Part shown: positions 19,951 to 29,896 of the stretch, in pieces
How the letters are laid out: every line of letters starts with the position of its first letter
Position numbering within the stretch: position 1 is the first letter of the stretch
From: Candidatus Shapirobacteria bacterium
GTDB taxonomy: Bacteria; Patescibacteriota; Microgenomatia; 0-14-0-10-38-17
NCBI GenBank assembly: GCA_028695445.1
Contig: JAQVIV010000003.1
Span: forward strand, 4,610-56,009
Direction: 5' to 3'
DNA length: 51,400 nucleotides
Program-made: the position numbers and the translations under genes
Notes under the pieces: generated by a model
What the model saw: the letters and a program-made list of their open reading frames with translations, nothing else
Told to the model about the DNA's origin: nothing
Database searches by the model: none

Positions 19951-22602
19951 ATGATCAAACCAAATTCTTCTCAGCAAACAGATCCTGATTCCAACAATCG
20001 CATCCAAGATACCCAAATTAGTCAAGAAGTAAAAAGTTCTTACCTTGACTATGCTATGTCGGTTATTGTCGCCCGAGCCCTGCCTGATGTGCGCGATGGT
20101 CTAAAGCCTGTCCACCGCAGAATTCTTTACGCTATGCATCGGGTGGGCCTATCTTACAAATCGGCTTATTCTAAAAGCGCCAAAGTGGTCGGCGAAGTTT
20201 TAGGTAAATATCACCCCCACGGTGACTCGCCGGTTTATGAGGCCATGGTTAGGCTGGCTCAAGAATTTTCTATGCGCTACCCCTTAATCCAAGGCCAGGG
20301 CAACTTTGGTTCGGTAGACGGCGATTCTCCAGCGGCGATGCGTTATACCGAAGCCCGATTAGCCAAAATTGCCCAAGAAATGCTCCAAGACCTAGACAAG
20401 GACACCGTTCCTTTTGCTCCCAACTTTGACGGCTCACTAGAAGAACCAGAATATCTGCCGGCAATTTTACCCAACCTTTTAATCATGGGTTCTGAAGGAA
20501 TTGCTGTCGGTATGGCCACCAAAATTCCACCTCACAATCTGGTTGAGGTTTGCCAAGCAATTATCGCCACCATTGATAAAAGTGTCCTAATAGACTCGGA
20601 AAAAAGAAAAGCCCTGTTTTCGGCTCCCAAAAGTTCTCCCAAAAAGAATTCTCCTTTAGTGGAAAAACTAATCTCTATTAACCCCAACCAAGTCAACCAA
20701 TACTTACCCCAGGTGGATTCGGACATCAGTCTTGACGAAATCTTACAATATATAAAAGGGCCGGATTTTCCTACCGCCGGAGTAATCTTTGGCCAAAAAG
20801 AAATTAGAGAAACCTATGTTGGCGGCCGAGGAAAAATCTTAATTCGAGGCCAAGCCAATATTGAAGAAACCAGCAATGGCCGGTTTCAAATTGTTATTCG
20901 AGAACTACCATACCAGGTTAATAAGGCCAACCTTGTTGCCAAAATCGCCCAATTAGTCCGAGAACAAAAAATCAAGGGTGTTTCTGACTTGCGCGACGAA
21001 TCCGACCGGGATGGTATTCGGGTGGCGATTGACTTGTCTCGAGATTCTCGACCCCAGTCTGTTCTTAATAATCTTTTCAAAAAAACCGATCTGGAAACTT
21101 CTTTTCCGGTTAACATTGTTGCCCTCGTAGACAAAATTCCCCAAACTCTAGGTCTGCGGGCCATTATTAATCTTTATATTAGTCATCGCCAGGAGACTAT
21201 CACCCGAAGAGTAATTTACAACTTGAAAAGCGCCAGGCACCGCGGTCATATTTTAGAGGGGTTAAAAATCGCCCTTGACCACCTCGACGAGGTTATCAAA
21301 ACTATCAGAAGTTCCGCCAACACTGATATTGCCCGAAAACAATTGATGGAAAAATTTGGTTTAAGTCAAATTCAGGCTAATGCCATTTTAGATATGCAGC
21401 TTAAGAGTTTGTCTCGGCTGGAAAGAGACAAAGTTGAAAAAGAATATCAGGAAATTTTGGCTAAAATTAAACGCCTAACTGGTATTTTAATTGAACCCAA
21501 AAAGGCCTTGGCTATTATCAAAAAAGAACTAAACTACCTAATTAAAAGCTATCCGGAGGAAAGAAGAACCATGGTTGTTCCTCATCTGCCCGATGAGCTT
21601 TCCCAAGAAGATTTAATTCCCAATAAAAATGTCATCATTACCATTACCAAAGAGGGCTACATCAAAAGAATGCCCAAAAATGTTTATAAAAGCCAGCGAC
21701 GAGGAGGCAAGGGGATTACCGGAATGTCCACCAAAGAAGAAGATACTATCCTGGAGCTAATTACCGCCAATACTCACGATCAAATTATTTTTTTCACCGA
21801 TCAGGGTCGGGCTTTTGCCACCAAGGTTTGGGAAATTCCTGAAGGCAACCGCCAATCAAAAGGCAAAGCCATTATTAACCTGGTTAATATTGACTCTGAA
21901 GAAAAAATCAATGCTACCTTAAAACTTAGTAAAACCGACAAAAAAAATGGCGCCTTCTTGTTGCTGGCTACTTCAAGAGGGACCGTTAAAAAAACAGCCT
22001 TGTCAGAATTTGACAAAATTCGCGCCAACGGCCTAATCGCCATGAAGCTCAAAAAAGATGATCGGCTCGTTTGGGCCAAAATTGTCTTGGCCGGCGATCA
22101 TGTTCTTTTGGCCACTACCAATGGCCAATCTATTCGTTTCCCGGAAAAAGAAATCCGGGCCACCGCCCGCGACACCATGGGCGTCTCTGGCATCGACCTT
22201 AAAGAGGATGATCGGGTTGTCTCTTGTGAGGTTTTTGCTCCTCAGAGTTCTCAACCAGAGGATAAAAGACGAAAATTTTTCAGGAACCTGCTTATTGTCA
22301 CCCAAAGGGGCCTAGGCAAACAAACAGACCTAAAACTTTTCCCAACCCAGCACCGTAATGGCAAGGGAGTCAAAATTGCCAATATTAATAAAAAAACTGG
22401 TCCGGTGGCGGCGGTAAAAATGATTAACCAAAACGATGAGACAGCCATTATTACCTCCCAAAAAGCTCAAGTAATTAAGCTACCAACTAAAAATATCCCT
22501 AAACTTGGACGCAATACTCAAGGAGTAATTCTAATGAGATTTAAAAAAGCGGCTGACTACGTGGCTTCACTAACGACTCTCAAAAAAATAAAAAAGTTTT
22601 GA
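19951..22602 (+). CDS. gyrA: DNA gyrase subunit A; ORF open from 19912, second Met at 19951 preferred
   Basis: [33 protein letters not shown]; catalytic [10 protein letters not shown]; start choice based on candidate promoter TTGTTG-18-TACAAT (19892-19921). Confidence 0.95.
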   Translation: MIKPNSSQQTDPDSNNRIQDTQISQEVKSSYLDYAMSVIVARALPDVRDGLKPVHRRILYAMHRVGLSYKSAYSKSAKVVGEVLGKYHPHGDSPVYEAMVRLAQEFSMRYPLIQGQGNFGSVDGDSPAAMRYTEARLAKIAQEMLQDLDKDTVPFAPNFDGSLEEPEYLPAILPNLLIMGSEGIAVGMATKIPPHNLVEVCQAIIATIDKSVLIDSEKRKALFSAPKSSPKKNSPLVEKLISINPNQVNQYLPQVDSDISLDEILQYIKGPDFPTAGVIFGQKEIRETYVGGRGKILIRGQANIEETSNGRFQIVIRELPYQVNKANLVAKIAQLVREQKIKGVSDLRDESDRDGIRVAIDLSRDSRPQSVLNNLFKKTDLETSFPVNIVALVDKIPQTLGLRAIINLYISHRQETITRRVIYNLKSARHRGHILEGLKIALDHLDEVIKTIRSSANTDIARKQLMEKFGLSQIQANAILDMQLKSLSRLERDKVEKEYQEILAKIKRLTGILIEPKKALAIIKKELNYLIKSYPEERRTMVVPHLPDELSQEDLIPNKNVIITITKEGYIKRMPKNVYKSQRRGGKGITGMSTKEEDTILELITANTHDQIIFFTDQGRAFATKVWEIPEGNRQSKGKAIINLVNIDSEEKINATLKLSKTDKKNGAFLLLATSRGTVKKTALSEFDKIRANGLIAMKLKKDDRLVWAKIVLAGDHVLLATTNGQSIRFPEKEIRATARDTMGVSGIDLKEDDRVVSCEVFAPQSSQPEDKRRKFFRNLLIVTQRGLGKQTDLKLFPTQHRNGKGVKIANINKKTGPVAAVKMINQNDETAIITSQKAQVIKLPTKNIPKLGRNTQGVILMRFKKAADYVASLTTLKKIKKF

Positions 22603-22608
22603 AAAAAC

Positions 22609-23559
22609 TCAAGATAAGCTTTTGGGGGTTTTTAGGGGGTGAAACTTCCGATGACTTTCCTCGGCAAAACGGTCCGAAGCATGAACATAACGAGTGGTGG
22701 TATCAAGTGACTCGTGACCCAAAAGAATTTGAATCGCCGCCGGAGAAGCACCACTTTCTGCCAAATAGGTGGCAAAACCATGGCGAAGAGAATGGGCTGA
22801 AACCGGAACATTAATCTTTAGCTTGTTTCGATATTGTTTAATTTTTCCCTGAATATAATTAGTCGATAAACGCTTATCTTTGTTGTTAATATTGGGGCCG
22901 GAGTAGGGAATAAACAAGGCCTCAAAAGAATCGTTTCTTGTTACCAAATAGCGCTCCAAGATATTTAGGGCTCGGGGGGTCAAATAAACAAACCGCTCTT
23001 TCTTTCCCTTGCCAAGAATAAAAATTCGGCCGGTTTTATCAATATCAGCCTTATTAAGACGAACAAGTTCCGAAATTCTCATTCCGGTGGAAAAAAGAAC
23101 CTCCAGTATGGCCCGATTTCTCAAACCCACCAATAAATCTTCTTCCAGGGCTTGAGGCGACTCAATTAAGCGGGTCAACTCGGCCAATTCCGCCACCCGA
23201 GGATGCCTTTTCTCTGTTTTAACTAATTTAATCGCTTCTGGTGGAATCGGCACCGGCTCATCTTTATCAACCAAATATTTCAAATAGCTTCTAAAAGCCG
23301 AAAGCATGCGGTTAATACTTTGTGCCGATAATTCGGAACCTTTTTCACCTTTTATCGGCGTCTTGCGGTCACGGGAAACCAGATAAGCCTTATATTGATC
23401 AATCGTCCTTTTAGAAATCTTAGCAAAGTCGGGGGTGGGGGAAGAGGAGAGGAAATCGGTAAATACAGTTAAATCGCGTTCATAATTGTAAACTGTCTCG
23501 GCAGAGTACTTATTAGTTTTTAGAAAAAGTAAATAATCGTCAAGAAAAGGCAGATCCAT
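22609..23559 (-). CDS. Tyrosine recombinase XerC/XerD family
   Basis: SAHSLRHGFATYLAESGASPAAIQILLGHESLDTTTRYVH and STGMRISELVRL catalytic motifs. Confidence 0.93.
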   Translation of the reverse strand: MDLPFLDDYLLFLKTNKYSAETVYNYERDLTVFTDFLSSSPTPDFAKISKRTIDQYKAYLVSRDRKTPIKGEKGSELSAQSINRMLSAFRSYLKYLVDKDEPVPIPPEAIKLVKTEKRHPRVAELAELTRLIESPQALEEDLLVGLRNRAILEVLFSTGMRISELVRLNKADIDKTGRIFILGKGKKERFVYLTPRALNILERYLVTRNDSFEALFIPYSGPNINNKDKRLSTNYIQGKIKQYRNKLKINVPVSAHSLRHGFATYLAESGASPAAIQILLGHESLDTTTRYVHASDRFAEESHRKFHPLKTPKSLS

Positions 23560-23645
23560 AAGATGGTTTTATTATAACCTAAAAATCAAACCTCTTACGA
23601 TAAAGGGAAGAGAAGAAGAGAAACCGCCCCAGAAAAAACCAGCTC

Positions 23646-23675
23646 GACTGAGTGTAAGAGATATTATACTCAGTC
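23646..23675. other. dif-like Xer recombination site candidate (12-6-12 palindrome)
   Basis: GACTGAGTGTAA-GAGATA-TTATACTCAGTC; one mismatch between arms, 6-nt spacer flanked by TAA/TTA, 87 bp from the xer start codon. Confidence 0.55.
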
Positions 23676-24034
23676 AAATAGCCTTTAGACCTGAATCGTC
23701 ATTTTTAACCAGCTTTTCAAAAAATGCCCCAAGGCAATCCTTCACCAAATGCCCCTAAAACGGTTAAAAAATAAATTAATAGTATCTTTACACCTCTCTT
23801 TTTAGTCTCCCTTGACAACATTTGAGACTATTTTTAGCAAAAGAAAGCTTTGGGGCATTGTCTGTTGATAAACTGTTGAAAAGTCCAAAATTAAAAAATT
23901 ACTTTTCTAATTAAAAGAAGAAGACAGGAAGTGTTTTTTAAAAAAATCCCAAAAGAAAATGTTTTTATCTTTATTTATTTTTAAAATAAATAAAAAAATC
24001 GGCTAAAACTTCTGATTAAGTCCTTGATGGCACT

Positions 24035-24043
24035 TTATCCACA
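24035..24043 (+). promoter_or_regulatory. Perfect DnaA-box consensus in the non-coding region
   Basis: TTATCCACA; further near matches at 23863-23871 and 24177-24185. Confidence 0.4.
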
Positions 24044-24400
24044 AGGCGGCCCCAAACCAATCTTTTTTTAAGAAGATCACCTTTTCCCACTGCTTCCCAT
24101 CAAAAAGTATCAAAAACCATCATCTTGAGGCTAAAATTTATTTTTATCAATCTCTGTGAAAACCTGCTAAATTTTTTGTGAAAAATTATCTAACAATACT
24201 ATAGGTTGTTTTTATAGCTGATAATACTATGGGGTATCTCTTTCCTCTCCTCTTTCCTATCCTTTTTGTTAAGTTGCCGACAAAAACCCCCAAACCATAA
24301 AACCGGTTTAAAAAAACAACATAATAACAATTTAATAATTTTTGTTTCTACTCCAAGAACTTTTGATTAAGAAGGCTTTTTTTGAGAAGGCTTTTTCTTC

Positions 24401-25216
24401 TTATCCTCGCCAGGAAGTGGTAATTAAAAGAAACAAAAACATTAAACTCCCCACAATTAAATATTCTTTGACGGTTTGTTTAAAAAGACGGCCCACCAAA
24501 TAGGCGCTTCCCAGACCAATCAAGATATAAGCGGCGCAAGTTAAAAAAAGCGAACCGGTCAATACATTGACAGGAAAAAAAGAAACTATTAGTGATAATT
24601 CCCCCACTATCAGGGAAAAAATTAAAGAAAAGAGTAATATTTTACTATCAAAGTTTTCTCCTAGTTCTGCCGACCAAAGCGCCTGCAAGAACAAAGGAAA
24701 TGACACCGCCAAGACCAAAAGGGCATTCCACCAGCCAAAAAGGCGAAAAGAAAAAATTGTGTTGTAGCAAAAAAAGGCAGTTAGCAGGGTAATCAGAAAA
24801 CCAACCGTTTGGGCGGCTCTAGATAGGGCAATGGTTCTAATAGCGGCAACTGTAAAAATGTTTTCAGTTAAAAAAACAATATAAATAGCAAAACCAAAAG
24901 CGATTAGTAGAAAAACCTGATAAATCAAAGATTCCGGAAAAAGAAAATAAAACATCGCCACAGCCACAGAAAAAAAACTAGGTAAGACTGCCGTGACAAT
25001 TTTTACCGACCAGCTGGTAACCCCCTCTGACAGTGACCAAATAGAAAACAAGAAAGAAAGCAAAAATAGGCCTAAAATTGAAAAATAGCGCCAAGAGAAA
25101 GGAACGGTTTGGGTAACCCAGAGGAAGAAGATCAAAAAAATTGCTCCCGTCACAAACCGTGCTCGCTTGTTGTGCCAAAGAGCTAAAATTTTTTTACCAA
25201 ATATTGTCGTTGCCAT
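24401..25216 (-). CDS. Polytopic membrane protein of unknown function (about 7-8 TM)
   Basis: Multiple long hydrophobic segments; no recognised domain. Confidence 0.7.
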   Translation of the reverse strand: MATTIFGKKILALWHNKRARFVTGAIFLIFFLWVTQTVPFSWRYFSILGLFLLSFLFSIWSLSEGVTSWSVKIVTAVLPSFFSVAVAMFYFLFPESLIYQVFLLIAFGFAIYIVFLTENIFTVAAIRTIALSRAAQTVGFLITLLTAFFCYNTIFSFRLFGWWNALLVLAVSFPLFLQALWSAELGENFDSKILLFSLIFSLIVGELSLIVSFFPVNVLTGSLFLTCAAYILIGLGSAYLVGRLFKQTVKEYLIVGSLMFLFLLITTSWRG

Positions 25217-25232
25217 AAAAAAAGGAGATTTT

Positions 25233-25988
25233 TCAGGTTGATATTTCCTTTAAGATATCAACCGGGATGTCAAAATTGGCAAAAACTGATTGAATATCAT
25301 CATTACCTTCTAATCTCTCAATAAAATTAATTATTTTTTTGGCTTTATCAGGATTGTTAATTGGTATCTCTGTTTTAGGCATCATTATTAACGACGAAGA
25401 TTCAATTTTAAAACCAGATTTTTTAATCAGATCAGTAACCGAAGATAAATTATCCTTATCGGAAATGACTTCTATTGTCTCTTCTTCTTCTGATAAATCC
25501 TCGACTCCTTCTGTTTCCATTAATTTGAGCAGCTGGTTTTCCGAATCAGTTTCCTTCTTGACTATTATCTGACCTTTAGGAAAAAAATTATAAACAACTG
25601 CCCCGGGAGAAGCAATTGAACCGCCCCCTTTTTCAATTAAGTTCTTAATTTCCTGAACCGTTCTTTGTCGATTATCGGTAATCGCTTCAATAATAACCCC
25701 CACCCCGAAAGGACCATAACCCTCAAAACGAATCGCCTTCAATTCATCGGCTCCTCTCCCCGTTGCTCGACTAATCGCCCTGTCGATGTTATCCTTGGGC
25801 ATATTAATCTCTTTGGCTCGATCAATCGCCACCCTTAATTTGTAATTTACTTCTGGATCGGTTTCTCCTCCGCCCTCTCTAACAGCGACGGTAATGGCTC
25901 GAGACAATTTGGAAAAAATTTTTCCTCGAGCCTGATCATTGGCTTCTTTTTGGTGTTTAATGGTTGACCACTTAGAATGTCCGGACAT
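25233..25988 (-). CDS. yebC: YebC/PmpR-family protein
   Basis: MSGHSKWSTIKHQKEANDQARGKIFSKLSRAITVAVREGG; start set at MSGHSKW. Confidence 0.95.
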   Translation of the reverse strand: MSGHSKWSTIKHQKEANDQARGKIFSKLSRAITVAVREGGGETDPEVNYKLRVAIDRAKEINMPKDNIDRAISRATGRGADELKAIRFEGYGPFGVGVIIEAITDNRQRTVQEIKNLIEKGGGSIASPGAVVYNFFPKGQIIVKKETDSENQLLKLMETEGVEDLSEEEETIEVISDKDNLSSVTDLIKKSGFKIESSSLIMMPKTEIPINNPDKAKKIINFIERLEGNDDIQSVFANFDIPVDILKEIST

Positions 25989-26119
25989 AACTAAAAATTC
26001 AAAACTCAAATGTCAAAGTCTTAGCTTAAGGGTTTTTAGCTTTTTATTACTGATTACATGTTATCTATTGCTAATTGACTCTCCTATTTTACCATTAACC
26101 GACCATCACTAACAAAAAA

Positions 26120-26848
26120 TCAAGCTTTTTCCAGTTTTTTTAAGGCCAAGGCCAAATCTTTCGGTAGAGAGGCTTGAAAGCTAATCTTCTCTCCTGTTTC
26201 CGGGTGGTCAAAACTGATTGCTGAAGCATGAAGAAAAATTCTTGAACACCAAAGGAAATCCTTCCTGAGACGCTTTCGACCAACATAGTTGGGATCAGCT
26301 ACTATTGGGTGGCCAAGATATTGACAGTGAACCCTAATTTGGTGGGTGCGGCCAGTCTTGGGAAAAGCCCAAATCAAAGAAAACCTCTCCCCTGCTCTTT
26401 GATAAATTGCCCGTCTTAAAAAATTAGTTTTGGCCTTTTTACCCCCTAAGACAACGCCAAACTTTTCCCTGTCCCTGGGTAGGCGATTAATTGGCGCCAT
26501 TACCTGGCTATCATCGGGAAAAATGTCGTGAACCAGAGCAGAATACCGCTTTTTTACTGTCCGATGAAAAAATTGTTCCTGAATCTTGGCCAGGCTCTTG
26601 ATTGTCTTGCCAATCAACAAAACACCACTGGTATCTTTATCCAGCCGATGGGCAATTCCCGCCCTAAGATTGCCTTTCTTAATTGTTTCAAAAGTAAAAT
26701 TATTTTCCAACCAATCTTCAACCGTTATTTTCCCCTTGGTTGTCTGAGCCCGATTCACCACCCAAAACGGAGGCTTGTTAAGAACTAATAAAAAATTGTC
26801 TTGATAAATAATCCCCGGCTGGGAAGTTTCTTTTACCAAACCAGTCAT
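26120..26848 (-). CDS. RluA-family pseudouridine synthase
   Basis: AGIAHRLDKDTSGVLLIGKT motif and PKTGRTHQIRVHCQYLGHPIVADPNY. Confidence 0.93.
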   Translation of the reverse strand: MTGLVKETSQPGIIYQDNFLLVLNKPPFWVVNRAQTTKGKITVEDWLENNFTFETIKKGNLRAGIAHRLDKDTSGVLLIGKTIKSLAKIQEQFFHRTVKKRYSALVHDIFPDDSQVMAPINRLPRDREKFGVVLGGKKAKTNFLRRAIYQRAGERFSLIWAFPKTGRTHQIRVHCQYLGHPIVADPNYVGRKRLRKDFLWCSRIFLHASAISFDHPETGEKISFQASLPKDLALALKKLEKA

Positions 26849-28362
26849 TGCTTGGGAGTCAACTTTGGCCCTTTTGGAGTATCCTCAATTAAATAACCCT
26901 TTTCTTCAATTTGGGCTCGGATTTGGTCGGCCTTTTGCCAATCTTTTTTTTGCCGAATCTCTTCCCTCTCATCAACAAGGAAAATAATTTCTTGAGGAAT
27001 TTTTTTTCCTTTTTGCCTTAATTTTTTAACCTGTTCCTCAATGTTCAAGCCTAAAACCTGATCAAACTTATTAATTATCTCCCAACGAATCCGGCTTGAT
27101 AAATTTCGACCTTTTAAAACTTCATGCATCACTGCCAAGGCTTGGGGGGTATTTAAGTCGTTCAAAATCGCCTGATCAAATTTATTTAAAAAATAGCTAA
27201 TCTTTTTCTTTTCGTCGGAGGACTTTTTCCACTCTATTTTTGCTCTATCAGAGGTCGCTTTTTCCGCCCCGCTAAAAGACAAGACTGTTTCCGCCTCCCT
27301 GATTAATTCTTTATAGGTTTGGGCCGCCTGAAATAAAGCCGGCCAAGTAAAATTCAAAACTTTTCGATAATGAGTATTTAAGAAAAGGTATCTTAACGGC
27401 ATAAAATCTTTATAATCCCTATCAACTAAGTCTTCTTGGGTATAAAAGTTACCCAAAGATTTACTCATCTTTCTACCCTCAACCTGCAGCCAATTATGAT
27501 GAACCCAAAAGGCCGCCAGCTTTTTCCCGGTGACGGCTTCGGTTTGAGCAATTTCATTAGTATGATGAATATTAATGTGCTCAATCCCACCACTGTGAAT
27601 ATCGATGGTCTCAAACCGGTCGGGATAAAATTTTCCCTTCTGAAAGCAATCTGACAAGTATTTCATGGCCATTGTTGAGCACTCAATATGCCAGCCGGGA
27701 AAACCCCTCTTGCTCCAGGGGCTGGGCCATTCCATCTGCCGTTTGTTTTCAGGGGAAGAAAACTTCCAAAGAGCAAAATCGGTCGGATTTTTCTTTTCGG
27801 GGTTTTTTTCTACCCTTGCCCCTTCTTCCAAATCAGTCAAAGAAACGTTGGCCAACTGACCATAACTGCCAAGTTTACTAGTATCAAAATAAATCCCATC
27901 GCTGATTTGATAGGCAAAACCTCTTTTTTCTAAATCCCCAACCAACATTATCATTTCGGTAATATTTTCGGTTGCTTTCGGAGTAACATTGGCCCGAGCA
28001 ATATTGAGTTTTTCTAAAACTCCAAAAAACTCGGCGGTATATTTTTCGGCCAACTGCCAAGCAGATAACTTTTCTTTTTTGGCAGCCTCTTCCAACTTGT
28101 CCTCACCAACATTTTGATCACCGGTTAAATGGCCAACATCAGTAATATTCATTACTTGATAAGGCTGATAACCATAGTATCTTAAGGTTCTCAACAAAAT
28201 ATCGGTGTTGGTATAGGTGCGCATATGGCCAAGATGGGTATGACCATAAACAGTCGGGCCGCAGCTATAAATTCTTACCCGAGGCGGAGAAAGAGACAAA
28301 AAAAGCTCTTTTTTTTTAGTTAAGGTGTTAAATAAAAAAAATTTTTTGGAGGGTTTCCTCAT
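26845..28362 (-). CDS. cysS: Cysteinyl-tRNA synthetase
   Basis: YSCGPTVYGHTHLGHMRTY, GWHIECSTMAMKYL, KMSKSLGNFYT. Confidence 0.96.
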   Translation of the reverse strand: MRKPSKKFFLFNTLTKKKELFLSLSPPRVRIYSCGPTVYGHTHLGHMRTYTNTDILLRTLRYYGYQPYQVMNITDVGHLTGDQNVGEDKLEEAAKKEKLSAWQLAEKYTAEFFGVLEKLNIARANVTPKATENITEMIMLVGDLEKRGFAYQISDGIYFDTSKLGSYGQLANVSLTDLEEGARVEKNPEKKNPTDFALWKFSSPENKRQMEWPSPWSKRGFPGWHIECSTMAMKYLSDCFQKGKFYPDRFETIDIHSGGIEHINIHHTNEIAQTEAVTGKKLAAFWVHHNWLQVEGRKMSKSLGNFYTQEDLVDRDYKDFMPLRYLFLNTHYRKVLNFTWPALFQAAQTYKELIREAETVLSFSGAEKATSDRAKIEWKKSSDEKKKISYFLNKFDQAILNDLNTPQALAVMHEVLKGRNLSSRIRWEIINKFDQVLGLNIEEQVKKLRQKGKKIPQEIIFLVDEREEIRQKKDWQKADQIRAQIEEKGYLIEDTPKGPKLTPKQ

Positions 28363-28368
28363 AGTCTA

Positions 28369-28374
28369 AGTATA
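28369..28374 (-). promoter_or_regulatory. Candidate -10 element of cysS, predicts leaderless mRNA
   Basis: TATACT on minus, 6 nt upstream of ATG; no clear -35. Confidence 0.35.
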
Positions 28375-28548
28375 TCATTGCCGCCAAATCTAGAAGCTTG
28401 GGAAAAATTGATAGTTGATAACAAATAAAGTTCCAAATCTCAAATATCAAATTCCAAATAAATTTCAAGAATCCGAATCTCAAAACTTTAGTTCAAAGGT
28501 TTTTAGCTCTGGTTTTGAGTTTTTGAATTCTGGGCTTTGAGCTTTTCT

Positions 28549-29037
28549 CTATCTTTTCTGCCTTTTTTCTGGCTGACCAATGCCAAGAGGCAGACCCCTT
28601 TTGGGTCGACTGCTAGTTTCAGGCGGTGGCAGGGCTTGCTTTTCTTGGGAGTTATTTTCTTCCCCATCCTTACCGGCCCCAACCTCAACCACTTCAATAA
28701 CCGGATTTCTTTTTTGGGCTTTTTCTTCTCGCTCTTGGAACAACTTTTTCCCAGCCAAATCTGATTCTTCTTTTAAAACCGCCAATCGCGTCCGAACTCT
28801 TTTAAGCTGTTCTTCTTTATCCTTGGCCGCCTCTTCTGGGCTGGGCACGGATGATACCGCCCCTTTCTCTTGACTCTGACTTTCGGGAGAAGGCGGCAAT
28901 TCGGTAACCGGCCTGTTCCCTTCTCCGGCCACAATCTGATCAACTGTTTCTTGAACAACTGCTCCAATCTCTCCCCTGGCTAGTTGAACCAAGTTTCTGG
29001 GATCTTGCGCTGGTTTATTTTTATTAGAAATCTTCAT
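28549..29037 (-). CDS. Hypothetical low-complexity, charged, probably disordered protein
   Basis: E/K/P/S-rich composition with Arg/Gly C-terminus RPKRGLPLGIGQPEKRQKR; located between cysS and recR. Confidence 0.6.
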   Translation of the reverse strand: MKISNKNKPAQDPRNLVQLARGEIGAVVQETVDQIVAGEGNRPVTELPPSPESQSQEKGAVSSVPSPEEAAKDKEEQLKRVRTRLAVLKEESDLAGKKLFQEREEKAQKRNPVIEVVEVGAGKDGEENNSQEKQALPPPETSSRPKRGLPLGIGQPEKRQKR

Positions 29038-29042
29038 CTTTT

Positions 29043-29660
29043 TTAATAACTTCTCCGACCCTCAAGCGCTTGACGCAGGGTTGCCTCGTCGGCATATTCT
29101 AAATCCGCTCCCACCGGTAATCCCTGTCCCATACGGGAAATCCGAAATTTACTTTTCCGTTCTTGGTTAATCTTTACCAATTCTCTTTTTAAATACATCG
29201 CCGTTGCCTCCCCCTCCATACCGGAATTGGTAGCCAAAATTATTTCCTCAATACCATAATCAACTTCAATCCGCCTAATTAAGCTGTCGATGTTTATCTC
29301 TTCGGGACCAATTGATTGAAGAGGATTAATCGCCCCATGAAGAACATGATAAACACCCCTAAATTGATTAGTTCTTTCAATTGATAAAAGATCCATCGGT
29401 TGCTCAACAACGCAAATAATCTTTTGATTCCGTTGTTTATCCTGACAAATAAGACAAGGGTCGCTTTGAGCCACATTATGACAAAAAGAACACTCAACCG
29501 TATTTTTTTTAAGGTTAATAACCGCCTGGCCGAAACTATCTAAATATCCTTGCGGAGTGTGCAACAAATAAAAAGATAATCTTGCCGCAGTCTTTGGACC
29601 AATACCGGGTAATTGTTCAAAAGAGTTAATCAGCTCTTCCAGGGCTTTGGGAAGTCTCAT
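29043..29660 (-). CDS. recR: Recombination protein RecR
   Basis: LPGIGPKTAARLSFYLL, CSFCHNVAQSDPCLIC zinc finger, LATNSGMEGEATAMYL Toprim. Confidence 0.95.
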   Translation of the reverse strand: MRLPKALEELINSFEQLPGIGPKTAARLSFYLLHTPQGYLDSFGQAVINLKKNTVECSFCHNVAQSDPCLICQDKQRNQKIICVVEQPMDLLSIERTNQFRGVYHVLHGAINPLQSIGPEEINIDSLIRRIEVDYGIEEIILATNSGMEGEATAMYLKRELVKINQERKSKFRISRMGQGLPVGADLEYADEATLRQALEGRRSY

Positions 29661-29896
29661 CTATTCATCATTAGATTTTTGGCTAACCTTTTCTTCAGTT
29701 GATCAAAAGCTTTGTTAATTACTTTCGCTACCGTTTTAGGATTGGCATTGTTTTCAAAGGCCAACTCCCTTATCTTTTGTTCTCCGGTTACCGTCACCAC
29801 TACTCCCTGCTCATCAACGGTGATGACTTGTCGGGCCATTTCCTTTTGCATTTTTTTCAAATCACCCAACTGTTTTAATAAGCTCATATCAATCAT
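29657..29896 (-). CDS. ybaB: YbaB/EbfC family nucleoid-associated protein
   Basis: MQKEMARQVITVDEQGVVVTVTGEQKIRELAF; between dnaX and recR with 4-nt overlaps. Confidence 0.85.
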   Translation of the reverse strand: MIDMSLLKQLGDLKKMQKEMARQVITVDEQGVVVTVTGEQKIRELAFENNANPKTVAKVINKAFDQLKKRLAKNLMMNR

